NCBI GenBank assembly: GCA_945901085.1
Contig: CAMDJV010000003.1
Coordinates: forward strand, 1 to 64,000
Direction: 5' to 3'
Length of the DNA stretch: 64,000 nucleotides
Source of the DNA: Rhodovarius crocodyli
GTDB taxonomy: Bacteria; Pseudomonadota; Alphaproteobacteria; Acetobacterales; Acetobacteraceae
The translations under genes and the position numbers were made by a program. Shown here in pieces: positions 1-9,064 of the stretch (position 1 is the first letter of the stretch; each line of letters starts with the position of its first letter). The notes under the pieces were generated by a model that worked only from the letters and a program-made list of their open reading frames with translations, was not told the DNA's origin and searched no databases.

Positions 1-819
1 AAGGCCTATGGCCCCGGCATTCAGGATATGAAGGGCGGCACCTATCTGGCGCTGGAGGCGATGCGGCAATTGCTGCGCGCGGGCCTGCCCACCTCCCGCC
101 CCGTCACTTTCCTGCTCACCTCGGATGAGGAAATCGGCAGCCCTTCGACGCGTGACCTGATTGAGGCCGAGGCGTCGCGCCATGCCGTGGTGCTGGTGCC
201 CGAGCCCGGCCGCCCGGATGGCGGCGTGGTGACGGGGCGTTATGCCATTGCGCGGTTCAATCTTCGCACCACCGGAAGGCCGAGCCATGCCGGTGCGCGG
301 CTGGGCGAGGGGCGCAGCGCCATTCGGGAAATGTGCAAGCAGATCATCGCCATCGAGGATATGACGACCGAGGCCTGCACCTTCTCCGTCGGCGTGCTGC
401 ATGGCGGGCAATGGGTGAATTGTGTGACGACGCATACCGATGCCGAGGCGCTGAGCATGGCCAAGCGGCAGGAGGATCTGGACGCGGCGGTGGAGAAGAT
501 GCTGGCGCTGCGCAGCACGTCCAATGATGTGTCGCTGGAGGTGCGCCGGGGCGTGACGCGGCCGGTGTGGGAGCCCGATGCGCGGGTGATGGCGCTGCAT
601 GGCCAGGCGAGCGTGATGGCGGCGAGGCTGGGTTTTGCGGTGCCGGCGCAAAGTTCGGGCGGTGGGTCGGATGGCAATTTCACGGGGGCCATGGGCATTC
701 CCACGCTGGATGGGCTGGGGGTGATGGGCGCGCTGGCGCATACGCTGGAGGAGCATATTTTTGTCGATAGCCTGGCGTATCGTGGGAAGTTGTTTGCGGG
801 GTTGTTGCAGACGGTGTGA
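1..819 (+). CDS. M20 family carboxypeptidase (glutamate carboxypeptidase-like), 5' end missing
   Basis: The reading frame is open from base 1, so the start lies left of the window; the ATG at 28 is internal. The visible part begins KAYGPGIQDMKGG, the zinc-aspartate motif of the M20 family (carboxypeptidase G2 type, usually YGPGxxDMKGG). It continues with TSDEEIGS (the acid/base glutamate pair), a dimerisation lid with GRPSHAGARLGEG, and a C-terminal SSGGGSDGNF stretch ending in GVMGALAHTLEEH, where the last metal histidine sits. About 272 residues are present of a usual 370-400. It should be a di-zinc enzyme removing C-terminal glutamate or similar residues from acylated amino acids or peptides; the substrate cannot be told from sequence. 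The tail is followed by 120 bases without a gene. Confidence 0.85.
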   Translation, partial: KAYGPGIQDMKGGTYLALEAMRQLLRAGLPTSRPVTFLLTSDEEIGSPSTRDLIEAEASRHAVVLVPEPGRPDGGVVTGRYAIARFNLRTTGRPSHAGARLGEGRSAIREMCKQIIAIEDMTTEACTFSVGVLHGGQWVNCVTTHTDAEALSMAKRQEDLDAAVEKMLALRSTSNDVSLEVRRGVTRPVWEPDARVMALHGQASVMAARLGFAVPAQSSGGGSDGNFTGAMGIPTLDGLGVMGALAHTLEEHIFVDSLAYRGKLFAGLLQTV

Positions 820-940
820 GGGGGGGGGCGGTTGCGTCGCCATTCTGCCATCAATCGGTCATGCAGGGTTCTTCGGACGGTCATTGCAAGGTCTTCGGGC
901 GCGCGTTACCGGAGGGGCTGCAACACGCTGATCATATCGC

Positions 941-1873
941 ATGACCGTACCGGCCCGCAAAAACACTGATTCCGCCAATCCACGCCGGCTTTCGCGCAAG
1001 AAGCCGCTGCGGTTCACGCCGCGGCTGCCCGGGGCGATGTGGGCGGGGGTGATGGAGGACAGGCCCCTGGGCGGGCGGTTGCGCGCGGTGCGCCGGATTG
1101 CCGCCGCCCTGGTCTGGACCTTGTTGTGCATGCCGGTGCAGGCGCTGCTGCTGGTGGTGCCTGGGGGCGGGCGGGATCACTTTCCCAAGCTGTATTATCG
1201 GGTGCTGTGCTGGTTGATTGGCCTGAAATTGCAGGTGGTTGGCCGGTCTGGGCCCGCCGCGCCGGGCGCCACGCTCTATATTTGCAATCACACCTCATGG
1301 CTGGATGTGCTGGCCTTGGGGGCGATTTTGGATGCGCGCTTCGTCGCCAAGGCGGAGGTGGGAACCTGGCCGCTATTTGGCTGGGTGGCCAAGTTGGGGC
1401 GCACGGTGTTTGTCAGCCGCAGCCGGGGGCGGACGGGTGATGAGGCGCGGGAGCTTTCTGCGCGGCTGCGGGCGGGGCAGAGCCTGATTTTGTTCCCCGA
1501 GGGCACGACGTCTGACGGGGCGCGGGTTTTGCCGTTTCGCAGCAGTTTCTTTTCGGTGGCGGGGGATGCGGCGCGGGTGCAGCCGCTCACCTTGGTGTAT
1601 GACCGCGCGGGCGGGCTGCCGGCGGGGCGGCGGGACCGGCCTATCACCGCCTGGTACGGCGATATGGAGACGGCGAGCCATGCCTGGGCCCTGCTGCGGC
1701 GCAGTGGAACCCGCGCCACGGTGGTGCTGCATGAGGCGTTTGCGCCGGCTGATCTGCCCAATCGCAAGACCATGGCGGTGGAGGTGGGGCGCATAGTGTC
1801 GATGAGTGCGGCGGCGTTGCGGCAGAACCGCCCGGCGGTGGCGCTGGCGGCGCCGGTGCGTCGCTCATCCTGA
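941..1873 (+). CDS. plsC: 1-acyl-sn-glycerol-3-phosphate acyltransferase (PlsC family), copy 1
   Basis: This 310-residue protein has the acyltransferase signature HTSWLD (H117, D122) and the glycerol-phosphate binding motif FPEGTTSDG (about 185-193). A hydrophobic segment near residues 52-73 should anchor it to the inner membrane. PlsC enzymes acylate lysophosphatidic acid to phosphatidic acid; close relatives (OlsA-type) acylate lyso-ornithine lipid, which sequence alone cannot exclude. The next gene is a paralogue in the same direction, 67 bases on, sharing the opening LEDxPxGGRLRAV, the RFVAKAE segment and the LRQNRPAV tail. The start at 941 has no convincing ribosome site, so a later start is possible. 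Confidence 0.85.
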   Translation: MTVPARKNTDSANPRRLSRKKPLRFTPRLPGAMWAGVMEDRPLGGRLRAVRRIAAALVWTLLCMPVQALLLVVPGGGRDHFPKLYYRVLCWLIGLKLQVVGRSGPAAPGATLYICNHTSWLDVLALGAILDARFVAKAEVGTWPLFGWVAKLGRTVFVSRSRGRTGDEARELSARLRAGQSLILFPEGTTSDGARVLPFRSSFFSVAGDAARVQPLTLVYDRAGGLPAGRRDRPITAWYGDMETASHAWALLRRSGTRATVVLHEAFAPADLPNRKTMAVEVGRIVSMSAAALRQNRPAVALAAPVRRSS

Positions 1874-1940
1874 GTTTTTGCTGTCGCAATAAGGTTGTTG
1901 ATCCGTCATTGAGGCTTCTTCTGGGCGTCATGCTGCTGTC

Positions 1941-2978
1941 ATGGAATCGCCGCTAGCAGCGATGGTTCTTGGACGGATTGAGACAATGTCAGAAGCCATC
2001 ATGCGCGGTATCACCCTGCCCAAGCCGCGCCGCCTGGCCCGCAAGGTGCCTTTGCCGCGGCGGGTGCCTGGCAGCGCGCGGCGGGGCGTTTTGGAGGATG
2101 GCCCGGCGGGTGGGCGGCTGCGGGCGGTGCTGCGGTTGGCCGGGGTTATCCTGGTCACCGCGCTGGCCATTGTGGTGCTGTTTCTGCTGACCGTTTTCCC
2201 TCGGCGGTTTCGCGCCTGGGCCATTCAGGGCTTTGCGCGGGTGCAGTGCTGGCTGGTGGGGGTGCGGCTGCAGGTGGTGGGCAAGCCGGCTGGCGGGTCC
2301 ACGCTTTATGTCTCCAACCATTGCTCCTGGCTCGATATCCCGGTGCTGATGGCGCAGATGGATAGCCGCTTCGTCGCCAAGGCGGAACTCGCGCGCTGGC
2401 CGATATTTGGCCTTTTTGCCCAGCTGGGCGGCACCATCTTCGTCGGCCGCAAGCGCGCTGGCAGCGCCGATGATGCCCATGCCATGGCGGAGAGCCTGCG
2501 GGCTGGGCATGGGCTTGTGCTGTTTCCCGAGGGCACCACCTCGGATGGTGCGCGGGTGCTGCCCTTCCGCACCACTTTCTTTGCCGCGGCCGACCATGCC
2601 GCCCGGGTGCAGCCGGTGACCATCGTCTATGACCGGATGGGCTGGCTGCCGACCTGCCGGCGCGACCGGCCGGTCTTTGCCTGGTATGGCGATATGCAGC
2701 CGATGACGCATCTGTGGCGCCTGCTGCGCCGCCGCGGCGCGCGGGCCACGGTGGTGTTTCATGAGCCTTTCGCGCCCGAATTGCTGCCCGACCGGGAGCA
2801 ATTGGCGGCCGAGGCGGCGCGCATCATCGCCACCTCCGCCGCCACGCTGCGGCAGAACCGCCCGGCGGTGCCGCTGCCCGCCCCTATTGTGGCGACACCG
2901 TTCCGTAACTTGACCGACGCGACGGCGGCGGGCCAGGGTGAGCCTCGTTATCCCATCATGAGGTTAGCTGCCGCTTGA
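1941..2978 (+). CDS. plsC: 1-acyl-sn-glycerol-3-phosphate acyltransferase (PlsC family), copy 2
   Basis: This 345-residue paralogue of the preceding gene carries HCSWLD (H127, D132) and FPEGTTSDG near residue 196, with a membrane segment around residues 62-86. It differs in its N-terminus and in a longer C-terminal tail after LRQNRPAVPLP. Starts at 1986 (ATG, giving MSEAIM) or 2001 are plausible alternatives to 1941, because the conserved part only begins near ITLPKPRRLARK. Two adjacent non-identical copies suggest an old tandem duplication with divided roles, for example phosphatidic acid synthesis and ornithine-lipid synthesis; no olsB-like gene is seen in the window to support the latter. 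Confidence 0.85.
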   Translation: MESPLAAMVLGRIETMSEAIMRGITLPKPRRLARKVPLPRRVPGSARRGVLEDGPAGGRLRAVLRLAGVILVTALAIVVLFLLTVFPRRFRAWAIQGFARVQCWLVGVRLQVVGKPAGGSTLYVSNHCSWLDIPVLMAQMDSRFVAKAELARWPIFGLFAQLGGTIFVGRKRAGSADDAHAMAESLRAGHGLVLFPEGTTSDGARVLPFRTTFFAAADHAARVQPVTIVYDRMGWLPTCRRDRPVFAWYGDMQPMTHLWRLLRRRGARATVVFHEPFAPELLPDREQLAAEAARIIATSAATLRQNRPAVPLPAPIVATPFRNLTDATAAGQGEPRYPIMRLAAA

Positions 2979-3062
2979 ACATCTCAACCCGTCGCCGCAT
3001 GTGCTACAGAATCGCTGCAATGCGATGCTGGGAGCATTTTTCTCTATGACGACACGCCGGGT

Positions 3063-4439
3063 ATGAGCACGGGCGACACCAAGGGCACGAAGCGGCTGCT
3101 GATCCGCACCTGGGGCTGCCAGATGAATGTGTATGACAGCGAGCGCATGGCCGAGGTGCTGGCGCCGCTGGGATTCTCTGCCACCGAAAGCCCTGAGGAT
3201 GCCGATATGGTGATCCTCAACACCTGCCATATCCGCGAGAAGGCGGCGGAGAAGCTCTATTCTGAGCTCGGCCGGCTGCGCGTGGTGAAGGATGCCCGTG
3301 CCGAATCGGGCCATGCCACCGTGCTGGCGGTGGCCGGCTGCGTGGCGCAGGCCGAGGGGGCCGAGATTGCCCGCCGCGCGCCCTATGTCGATTTGGTGCT
3401 GGGGCCGCAGACCATCCATCGCCTGCCGGAAATGGTGGCGCGGGCCAGCCGCGCGGGTGGGTTGGTGCTGGACACTGATTTTCCGGAAGAATCCAAATTC
3501 GACCATTTGCCGGCACATCGCCCGGCCCAGGGTGTGACCGCCTTCCTCACCGTGCAGGAGGGCTGCGACAAATTCTGCGCCTTTTGCGTGGTGCCCTATA
3601 CCCGCGGTGCCGAAGCCTCCCGCCCGGCTGCCGCCGTGCTGGCCGAGGCGCGCGGGCTGGTGGCGCAGGGCACGCGGGAGATCACCCTGCTGGGGCAGAA
3701 TGTGAACGCCTATCATGGCGAGGGTGCGGGCTCGCTGGCGGCGCTGTTGTACCAACTGGCTGAGATTCCGGGCATTGCCCGGCTGCGCTACATGACCTCC
3801 CATCCCCGCGACATGGATGATGCGCTGATCGCCGCCCATGGTGACCTGCCGCAGCTCATGCCGATGCTGCATCTGCCGGTGCAAAGCGGTGCCGATGGCG
3901 TGCTGGCGGCGATGAATCGCGGCCATACCGCCGATGATTTCCGCCGCATCGTGGACCGGCTGCGCGCCGCACGGCCGGATCTGGCATTCAGTTCGGACTT
4001 TATTGTCGGCCATCCTGGCGAGAGTGATGCCGACCATGCCGCCACCCTGGCCCTGGTGCGCGAGATCGGCTTTGCCAGCGCCTACACCTTCAAATACTCG
4101 CCCCGGCCCGGCACGCCGGCGGCCCGGGCGCCCTACCAGGTGCCCGAGGCGGTGAAGGATGCGCGGCTGCGGGAATTGCAGGCGCTGATGGTGGAACAGC
4201 AACTGGCCTTCAACAATTCGCGTATCGGCGCCCAATTCGAAGTGCTGATCACCGGCCCCGGGCGGCATCCCGGGCAAATTGCCGGCCGCTCGCCCTGGCT
4301 ACAGGCGGTGCATGCCGAAGGCCCGGAGAGCCTCACCGGGCAGGTCGTGCGGGTGGAGGCCATCGGTGCTTCCGCCAATTCACTCCATTGCGTTCTCAAG
4401 GAACCCCAGCAACACCAATCGGAGCAACACGCCGCTTGA
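3063..4439 (+). CDS. miaB: tRNA-2-methylthio-N6-dimethylallyladenosine synthase MiaB
   Basis: This radical SAM methylthiotransferase modifies N6-isopentenyl-A37 of tRNAs reading UNN codons. The 458-residue protein shows the full MiaB layout. The N-terminal UPF0004 domain has the three auxiliary-cluster cysteines C19 (TWGCQMN), C55 (NTCHIREKA) and C93 (AGCVAQ). The radical SAM motif CDKFCAFC (C168, C172, C175) is followed by VVPYTRG, and a C-terminal TRAM-like domain starts near residue 375. The ATG at 3063 gives the normal short leader. The stop overlaps the TTG start of the phoH-like gene (TTGA), so the two are probably translationally coupled. The order miaB-phoH-ybeY-corC-lnt is conserved in many proteobacteria. 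Confidence 0.97.
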   Translation: MSTGDTKGTKRLLIRTWGCQMNVYDSERMAEVLAPLGFSATESPEDADMVILNTCHIREKAAEKLYSELGRLRVVKDARAESGHATVLAVAGCVAQAEGAEIARRAPYVDLVLGPQTIHRLPEMVARASRAGGLVLDTDFPEESKFDHLPAHRPAQGVTAFLTVQEGCDKFCAFCVVPYTRGAEASRPAAAVLAEARGLVAQGTREITLLGQNVNAYHGEGAGSLAALLYQLAEIPGIARLRYMTSHPRDMDDALIAAHGDLPQLMPMLHLPVQSGADGVLAAMNRGHTADDFRRIVDRLRAARPDLAFSSDFIVGHPGESDADHAATLALVREIGFASAYTFKYSPRPGTPAARAPYQVPEAVKDARLRELQALMVEQQLAFNNSRIGAQFEVLITGPGRHPGQIAGRSPWLQAVHAEGPESLTGQVVRVEAIGASANSLHCVLKEPQQHQSEQHAA

Positions 4440-5500
4440 ACACGATCCTGGCTGCCCGCCACCCTTCGCCCTCCGGCCCGCCCTCCAGCGAGAGCAGGTC
4501 GGTCACCCTCCAATTCGACGATAACGCGCTGCTGGCGCAGCTTTTTGGCGAATTCGACAGGCATCTCAGCCTGCTGGAGAAACAGGCGGGGGTGCGCCTG
4601 TCATCCCGCGGCAACCGGTTGACCATTTCAGGCAATGCCGAGCGCACCCAGGTGGCCGAGGAGGCGCTGCGCAGCTTGTGGCATGGGCTGGAGCGCGGCC
4701 ATGGCTGCACCATCGCGCTGGTGGAGGCGGCGATCCGCATGGCCCAAGGGGCAGTGGAGGGCGAGGCCGAGCCCCGCCTGCCGCTGCGTGACCTGCCGCA
4801 GATTCGCACCCGCAAGGGCGCCATCGCGCCGCGCAGCCCGGCCCAGGCGGCCTATATGGAAATTCTCTCGAAGCATGAGATCAGCTTCGGCCTCGGCCCT
4901 GCCGGCACCGGCAAGACCTATCTGGCGGTGGCCCAGGGCGTCGCCCTGCTGCTGACCGGCCAGGTGGAGCGCATCGTGCTCAGCCGCCCGGCGGTGGAGG
5001 CCGGCGAAAGGCTGGGCTTTCTGCCCGGCGACATGAAGGAGAAGGTGGACCCCTATCTCCGTCCGCTCTATGACGCGCTGAACGACATGCTCCCTGGAGA
5101 CCAATTGGCACGCCGGATGACCGCCGGCGAAATCGAGATCGCACCCCTCGCTTTTATGCGTGGGCGCACCCTTGCCCATTGCTTTGCCATTCTCGATGAG
5201 GCGCAGAACACCACCCCGGCGCAGATGAAGATGTTTCTCACCCGCCTGGGTGAGGGCAGCCGCATGGTCGTCACCGGTGATCCCAGCCAGATCGACCTGC
5301 CGCCGGGGCAGCCCTCGGGCCTGGTGGAGGCGGCGCGGATTTTGGAGCATGTGCCGGGCATCGGCTTCATGCGTTTTTCCGATACCGATGTGGTGCGCCA
5401 CCCGCTGGTGGGGCGCATTGTCGCTGCCTATAGCCGTGCGGAGGCCGAAACGGCGCCGCGCAAACGCAACTGGAACGGAGCCGATGCCGGACCGAAGTAG
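4436..5500 (+). CDS. ybeZ: PhoH-like ATPase (YbeZ)
   Basis: This 354-residue P-loop protein of the PhoH family has an N-terminal KH-like part ([20 protein letters not shown] onward), Walker [12 protein letters not shown] and Walker [13 protein letters not shown]. The C-terminal half contains [10 protein letters not shown], also typical. YbeZ works with the rRNA endonuclease YbeY in ribosome maturation and quality control; here ybeY follows directly with a 17-base overlap. The frame stays open upstream to 4388 inside miaB, but the TTG at 4436 overlaps the miaB stop and gives [10 protein letters not shown], the expected short leader, so it is preferred. Identity is secure; the start is fairly likely. 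Confidence 0.93.
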   Translation: MNTILAARHPSPSGPPSSESRSVTLQFDDNALLAQLFGEFDRHLSLLEKQAGVRLSSRGNRLTISGNAERTQVAEEALRSLWHGLERGHGCTIALVEAAIRMAQGAVEGEAEPRLPLRDLPQIRTRKGAIAPRSPAQAAYMEILSKHEISFGLGPAGTGKTYLAVAQGVALLLTGQVERIVLSRPAVEAGERLGFLPGDMKEKVDPYLRPLYDALNDMLPGDQLARRMTAGEIEIAPLAFMRGRTLAHCFAILDEAQNTTPAQMKMFLTRLGEGSRMVVTGDPSQIDLPPGQPSGLVEAARILEHVPGIGFMRFSDTDVVRHPLVGRIVAAYSRAEAETAPRKRNWNGADAGPK

Positions 5501-5969
5501 CCTTTCGGAGGGTCGATCTAGGCCCTTCATTGATGTCGTCATTGCCGCACCTGGATGGCGCGGGTTTTTGCCGGAACGATGGGTTGAACGCGCCGTGCTG
5601 GCCGCCTGTGAGGGGGGAGCCTCGGGGCCTATCACCGTGCTGTTGGCCGATGATCGCACGCTCAAGGCGCTGAACACCCTCCATCGCGGCAAGGAAAAGC
5701 CCACCAATGTGCTGAGCTTTCCTGGCCATGTTGCCGGTTCGGGCGATATTGCGATCTCGTTGCAGACCGTGCGGCGGGAGGCCCGGGCGGAGGGACGCCA
5801 CCCGCGCGCCCATGCTGCCCATCTGGTGGCGCATGGCACTTTGCATCTGCTGGGCCATGATCACCTGGAGGCTGGCGAGGCGCGGCGGATGGAGCAGGCC
5901 GAGGCCCGCGCCATGCACCGGTTGCGCCTGCCCAACCCCTGGGGCCCCGGACGAGGCCGCGCGGCATGA
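5484..5969 (+). CDS. ybeY: Endoribonuclease YbeY, rRNA maturation factor
   Basis: This 161-residue single-domain metalloprotein carries the UPF0054 zinc motif HGTLHLLGHDH (ligands H117, H121, H127) and the conserved KPTNVLSFP stretch. It processes the 3' end of 16S rRNA and takes part in 70S quality control. The reading frame is open upstream through phoH, but the ATG at 5484 gives the normal length and sits 17 bases inside the phoH end. Its stop overlaps the corC start (ATGA at 5966). The codon set between residues 46 and 60 (GPITVLLADDRTLKALN) matches the usual metal-independent part of the fold. Confidence 0.95.
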   Translation: MPDRSSLSEGRSRPFIDVVIAAPGWRGFLPERWVERAVLAACEGGASGPITVLLADDRTLKALNTLHRGKEKPTNVLSFPGHVAGSGDIAISLQTVRREARAEGRHPRAHAAHLVAHGTLHLLGHDHLEAGEARRMEQAEARAMHRLRLPNPWGPGRGRAA

Positions 5970-6844
5970 GCGAGCATGCCGAAAAACCCTGGCTGAGCCG
6001 GATCACCGGCCGGCTGCGGCGCCGACCGCATGAATCGGTGCGCGACCGGATGGAGGAGCTGATCGAGCGCCCCACCGACACCACCCCCGCCGATGCGCCC
6101 GAGCTGGATTTGGCCGAGCGCGCGCTGCTGACCAATGTGCTGAAGCTGCGCGGTATCACGGCTGTGGATGTGATGATCCCGCGCGCTGATATTGTGGCGC
6201 TGCGCGATAATTTGACGCTGGATGAGGCGCTGGCTGAGATTCAGCGCGAGGGGCATTCGCGCTACCCGGTCTATGGCAGCCAGCTCGATGACATTCAGGG
6301 CATGGTGCATATCAAGGATATCATCGCCGCCATCGGCCGGGCCGAGCCGTTTTCCATGCGCGCCATTTTGCGCAAGCCGCTGCTCGTGGTGCCCTCGGTG
6401 GCCGTGCTGGACCTGCTGCTGCGGATGCGCGAGGCGCGGATGCATCTGGCGCTGGTGGTGGATGAATATGGCGGTATCGACGGGCTGGTGACGATTGAGG
6501 ATCTGGTCGAGACCATTGTGGGCGACATCGCTGATGAGCATGATGAGGTGAATGCCCCGCGCATGGTGGAGCGCCCGGATGGCAGCCTCGATCTCGACGC
6601 CCGCACCCCGGTGGAGGAGTTCGAGGCCCGGATGGGCCAGGTGCTGACCGAGGAGGAGCGCGGCGCCGATATCGACACCATGGGGGGGCTGGTTTTTACC
6701 CTGGCGGGGCGGGTGCCGGCGCGGGGTGAATTGGTGAGCCATGTCTCGGGGCTGGAGTTTCGGGTGCTGGATTCCGATAGCCGACGCATCCGCAAGCTGC
6801 GGGTGCGCCGGCCCCTGCCTGGTGGCAAGGCCGCGGCGGAATAG
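5966..6844 (+). CDS. corC: Hemolysin-family CBS domain protein (CorC/TlyC-like)
   Basis: This 292-residue cytosolic protein has the order expected for CorC. A leader with LLTNVLKLRGITAVDVMIPRADI opens the first CBS domain (about 58-125), the second CBS domain contains VVDEYGGIDGLVTIEDLVE (about 150-185), and a C-terminal transporter-associated domain contains DTMGGLVFTLAGRVPARGE. There is no DUF21 membrane domain, so it is the short soluble form. CorC is linked to Mg2+/Co2+ efflux in enterobacteria; in this gene order (ybeZ-ybeY-corC-lnt) its role is less certain. It starts with an ATGA overlap on ybeY. The old name hemolysin should not be read as evidence for haemolysis. Confidence 0.93.
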   Translation: MSEHAEKPWLSRITGRLRRRPHESVRDRMEELIERPTDTTPADAPELDLAERALLTNVLKLRGITAVDVMIPRADIVALRDNLTLDEALAEIQREGHSRYPVYGSQLDDIQGMVHIKDIIAAIGRAEPFSMRAILRKPLLVVPSVAVLDLLLRMREARMHLALVVDEYGGIDGLVTIEDLVETIVGDIADEHDEVNAPRMVERPDGSLDLDARTPVEEFEARMGQVLTEEERGADIDTMGGLVFTLAGRVPARGELVSHVSGLEFRVLDSDSRRIRKLRVRRPLPGGKAAAE

Positions 6845-6900
6845 GTGCTGACACATGGGCGAGGTTGCGCCGGCCTGGATGCCGGGTTAGCCCCGGTGGT

Positions 6901-8442
6901 GTGAAAACTCTTCTTGCCCGCCTGCAAAATATGACCCGCCACCCGGCTGTTGCGGCGCTGGGGCTGGGGGCGGCGAGCGCGCTGGCGCTGCCGCCGGTGC
7001 ATGCTGTGCCGGTGCTGTTGGTCACGCTGCCGGCGTTTTTGGGGTTGTTGGGGGCGGCGAAGAACGCACGGGCGGCCTTGGTGCTGGGGCTGGGTTTTGG
7101 CTGGGGGCATCATATCCTCGGCACCTATTGGGTCACCCATGCGCTGTTCACTGATCTGGCGCGGTGGTGGTGGCTGGTGCCAGTGGCGGCGCCGGGGTTA
7201 GCGGTGCCGCTGGCGGTGTTCAGCCTGCTGCCGGCGCTGGCGGCGTGGGGGGCGCCGGCGGGGTGGCGGCGGGTGCTGGCCTTCTCCGGTGCCTGGGTGC
7301 TGGCTGAGATGCTGCGCGGGGTGATCTTCACCGGCTTTCCGTGGAATTTGCTCGGCACGGTCTGGGCGTTTTCCGCCCTGCCGCTGCAGCCGGCGGCGCT
7401 GGTGGGGGTGCATGGGCTGTCGCTGCTGACGGTGTTGATCGCCTGTCTGCCGGCGCTGCGGAGTTGGCGCTGGGGGGCGCTGGGGGTGGTGCTGCTGGCC
7501 GGGTGGATGGGGTTTGGGGCGTGGCGGCTGGCCGATGCGGAGCCGGCGCTGGAGGAGACCCGGCTGATCCTGGTGCAGGGCAATGTGGCGCAGGACCTGA
7601 AATGGCAGGAGGATCAGCGCCTGCCGATCTTCCAGCGCTACCTGCGGCTGACCGAGGAGGCCTGGCGCGCGGCGCATGAGGCCCACCCCCATGCGCGTAT
7701 CGTGGTGATCTGGCCTGAGACGGCGAGCCCCTTTCTGCTGGCGCAGGATGAGCAGGCACGCCGCGCCATTGCCGCTGCCCTGCCGCCTAATGCAGTGCTG
7801 CTGGCCGGCACGGTGCGGGCGGATTGGGGGGCGGATGGGCGGCTGGCGCGGGTTTATAATTCCCTGGTGGGGGTGGGGCCGGATGGGGGGCTGCTGACGG
7901 TTTTTGACAAGGCGCATCTGGTGCCCTTTGGCGAATACATGCCGCTGGGCGGGCTGCTGCCCATTCGGATGGTGACGGGGGGGATGGATTTCACCCCGGG
8001 CCCTGGGCCGGTTTCGATCAGCCTGCCGGGGATACCGGCCTTCAGCCCGCTGATCTGCTATGAGGTGATTTTTCCGGGGCAGGTGGTGGGGGCCGAGCGC
8101 CCGGCCTGGCTGCTGAATGTGACCAATGACGCCTGGTTTGGGCATTCCGCCGGGCCTTATCAGCATCTGGCCAGTGCCAGGTTGCGGGCGGTGGAGGAGG
8201 GCCTGCCGATGGTGCGGGTGGCGCAGACCGGGATTTCGGCGGTGTTTGACGCGCGCGGGCGGGCGCTTGGCCGCCTGGGCCTGGGTGGCACTGGCAGCCT
8301 CACGGCCTGGCTGCCGCCGGTGGCGGTGCCCACGATCTTCTCCTGGCTAGGCCTTCTGATTCCTGGTTTTTTTGCGATGATTGCCCTGTTGGCGAGCAAA
8401 TTTTGGCGAGGTCACTACAAATCTATGCAAGAGCAAAATTAA
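6901..8442 (+). CDS. lnt: Apolipoprotein N-acyltransferase Lnt
   Basis: Lnt adds the third acyl chain to the N-terminal cysteine of lipoproteins in the inner membrane. The protein (513 aa from the GTG at 6901) has five to six membrane segments in its first 215 residues. A nitrilase-type domain follows with the catalytic glutamate in WPETASPF, the lysine in FDKAHLVPFGEYMP and the cysteine in PLICYEVIFPG, and a final membrane helix comes near the C-terminus. Possible starts are TTG 6865, GTG 6901 and ATG 6931; none has a clear ribosome site and 6901 gives the most typical leader (MKTLLARLQN). It lies 56 bases after corC and probably ends this operon. The base composition turns AT-rich immediately after the stop. 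Confidence 0.95.
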   Translation: MKTLLARLQNMTRHPAVAALGLGAASALALPPVHAVPVLLVTLPAFLGLLGAAKNARAALVLGLGFGWGHHILGTYWVTHALFTDLARWWWLVPVAAPGLAVPLAVFSLLPALAAWGAPAGWRRVLAFSGAWVLAEMLRGVIFTGFPWNLLGTVWAFSALPLQPAALVGVHGLSLLTVLIACLPALRSWRWGALGVVLLAGWMGFGAWRLADAEPALEETRLILVQGNVAQDLKWQEDQRLPIFQRYLRLTEEAWRAAHEAHPHARIVVIWPETASPFLLAQDEQARRAIAAALPPNAVLLAGTVRADWGADGRLARVYNSLVGVGPDGGLLTVFDKAHLVPFGEYMPLGGLLPIRMVTGGMDFTPGPGPVSISLPGIPAFSPLICYEVIFPGQVVGAERPAWLLNVTNDAWFGHSAGPYQHLASARLRAVEEGLPMVRVAQTGISAVFDARGRALGRLGLGGTGSLTAWLPPVAVPTIFSWLGLLIPGFFAMIALLASKFWRGHYKSMQEQN

Positions 8443-8443
8443 A

Positions 8444-8459
8444 TTTGAGACTTCTCAAA
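8444..8459. promoter_or_regulatory. Perfect palindrome upstream of the XRE regulator, candidate operator
   Basis: TTTGAGA-CT-TCTCAAA is a perfect 7-bp inverted repeat with a 2-nt centre, lying in an unusually AT-rich stretch between lnt and the XRE gene. A possible -35 hexamer TTGACG starts at 8464. The loop is too short for a good RNA hairpin, so a protein-binding site is more likely than a terminator. Binding by the downstream XRE protein (autoregulation) is inference only. Confidence 0.4.
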
Positions 8460-8602
8460 AACATTGACGTCTTCCTCCCCATAGCTTAACAAAATCGCAA
8501 CGGGCAAAATGCCGAACTTCATTTGAGGACAGGCTGACAGGGCGCGAGAGCCAGCACTTGTATCCTCTCAGACAGTGGTTCGGCACCACGAAGCGGGAGC
8601 GT

Positions 8603-9064
8603 ATGGATCGAGCGATGCCCAGCGGGGATACTATCGAGCGGAACTATAAGGAGCATCGGCCCAGCCCGATTGACGTTCACGTCGGCGGGCGGGTGAGGCT
8701 GCGTCGCACCTTGCTTGGCATGAGCCAGGAACGTCTGGGCGAGGCGCTGGGGCTGACCTTTCAGCAGGTTCAGAAATATGAGCGCGGGGCAAACCGGATT
8801 GGTGCCTCGCGGCTTTTCGACCTCGCGCGCGTGTTGGATGTGCCCATTGGGTTCTTCTTTGACGATATGTCCGATGCCATGGGCGGCTCGATGGCGGTGA
8901 CAAGGCGCGTGGCCGGTTTCGCCGAAACCCAGGATGGGTTTGAGGATGATACCCTGCATCGCCGCGAAACCCTGGAATTGGTGCGCGCCTATTACCGCAT
9001 TAACGATCCCGCGGTGCGCAAGCGCGTTTTTGACCTGATCAAGAGCCTCACGCCGAGCGAATAA
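8603..9064 (+). CDS. XRE-family helix-turn-helix transcriptional regulator
   Basis: This is a 153-residue protein from the ATG at 8603 (starts at TTG 8558 and ATG 8615 are also in frame). The helix-turn-helix lies in VRLRRTLLGMSQERLGEALG followed by LTFQQVQKYERGANRIGASR, which is the very conserved alphaproteobacterial SinR-like type found next to lnt. The C-terminal half, with FFFDDM and RAYYRINDPAVRKRVFDLIKS, may mediate dimerisation. In many alphaproteobacteria the order is lnt, this regulator, metK, trmB; here the glycosyltransferase gene on the other strand follows instead, and the two genes overlap tail to tail by 17 bases. Target genes are unknown. Confidence 0.88.
   Translation: MDRAMPSGDTIERNYKEHRPSPIDVHVGGRVRLRRTLLGMSQERLGEALGLTFQQVQKYERGANRIGASRLFDLARVLDVPIGFFFDDMSDAMGGSMAVTRRVAGFAETQDGFEDDTLHRRETLELVRAYYRINDPAVRKRVFDLIKSLTPSE

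Noticed and set aside
8444-8459. Intrinsic terminator after lnt
   Set aside because: The palindrome is AT-rich with a 2-nt centre and no T-run after it, so it would not make a stable terminator hairpin.
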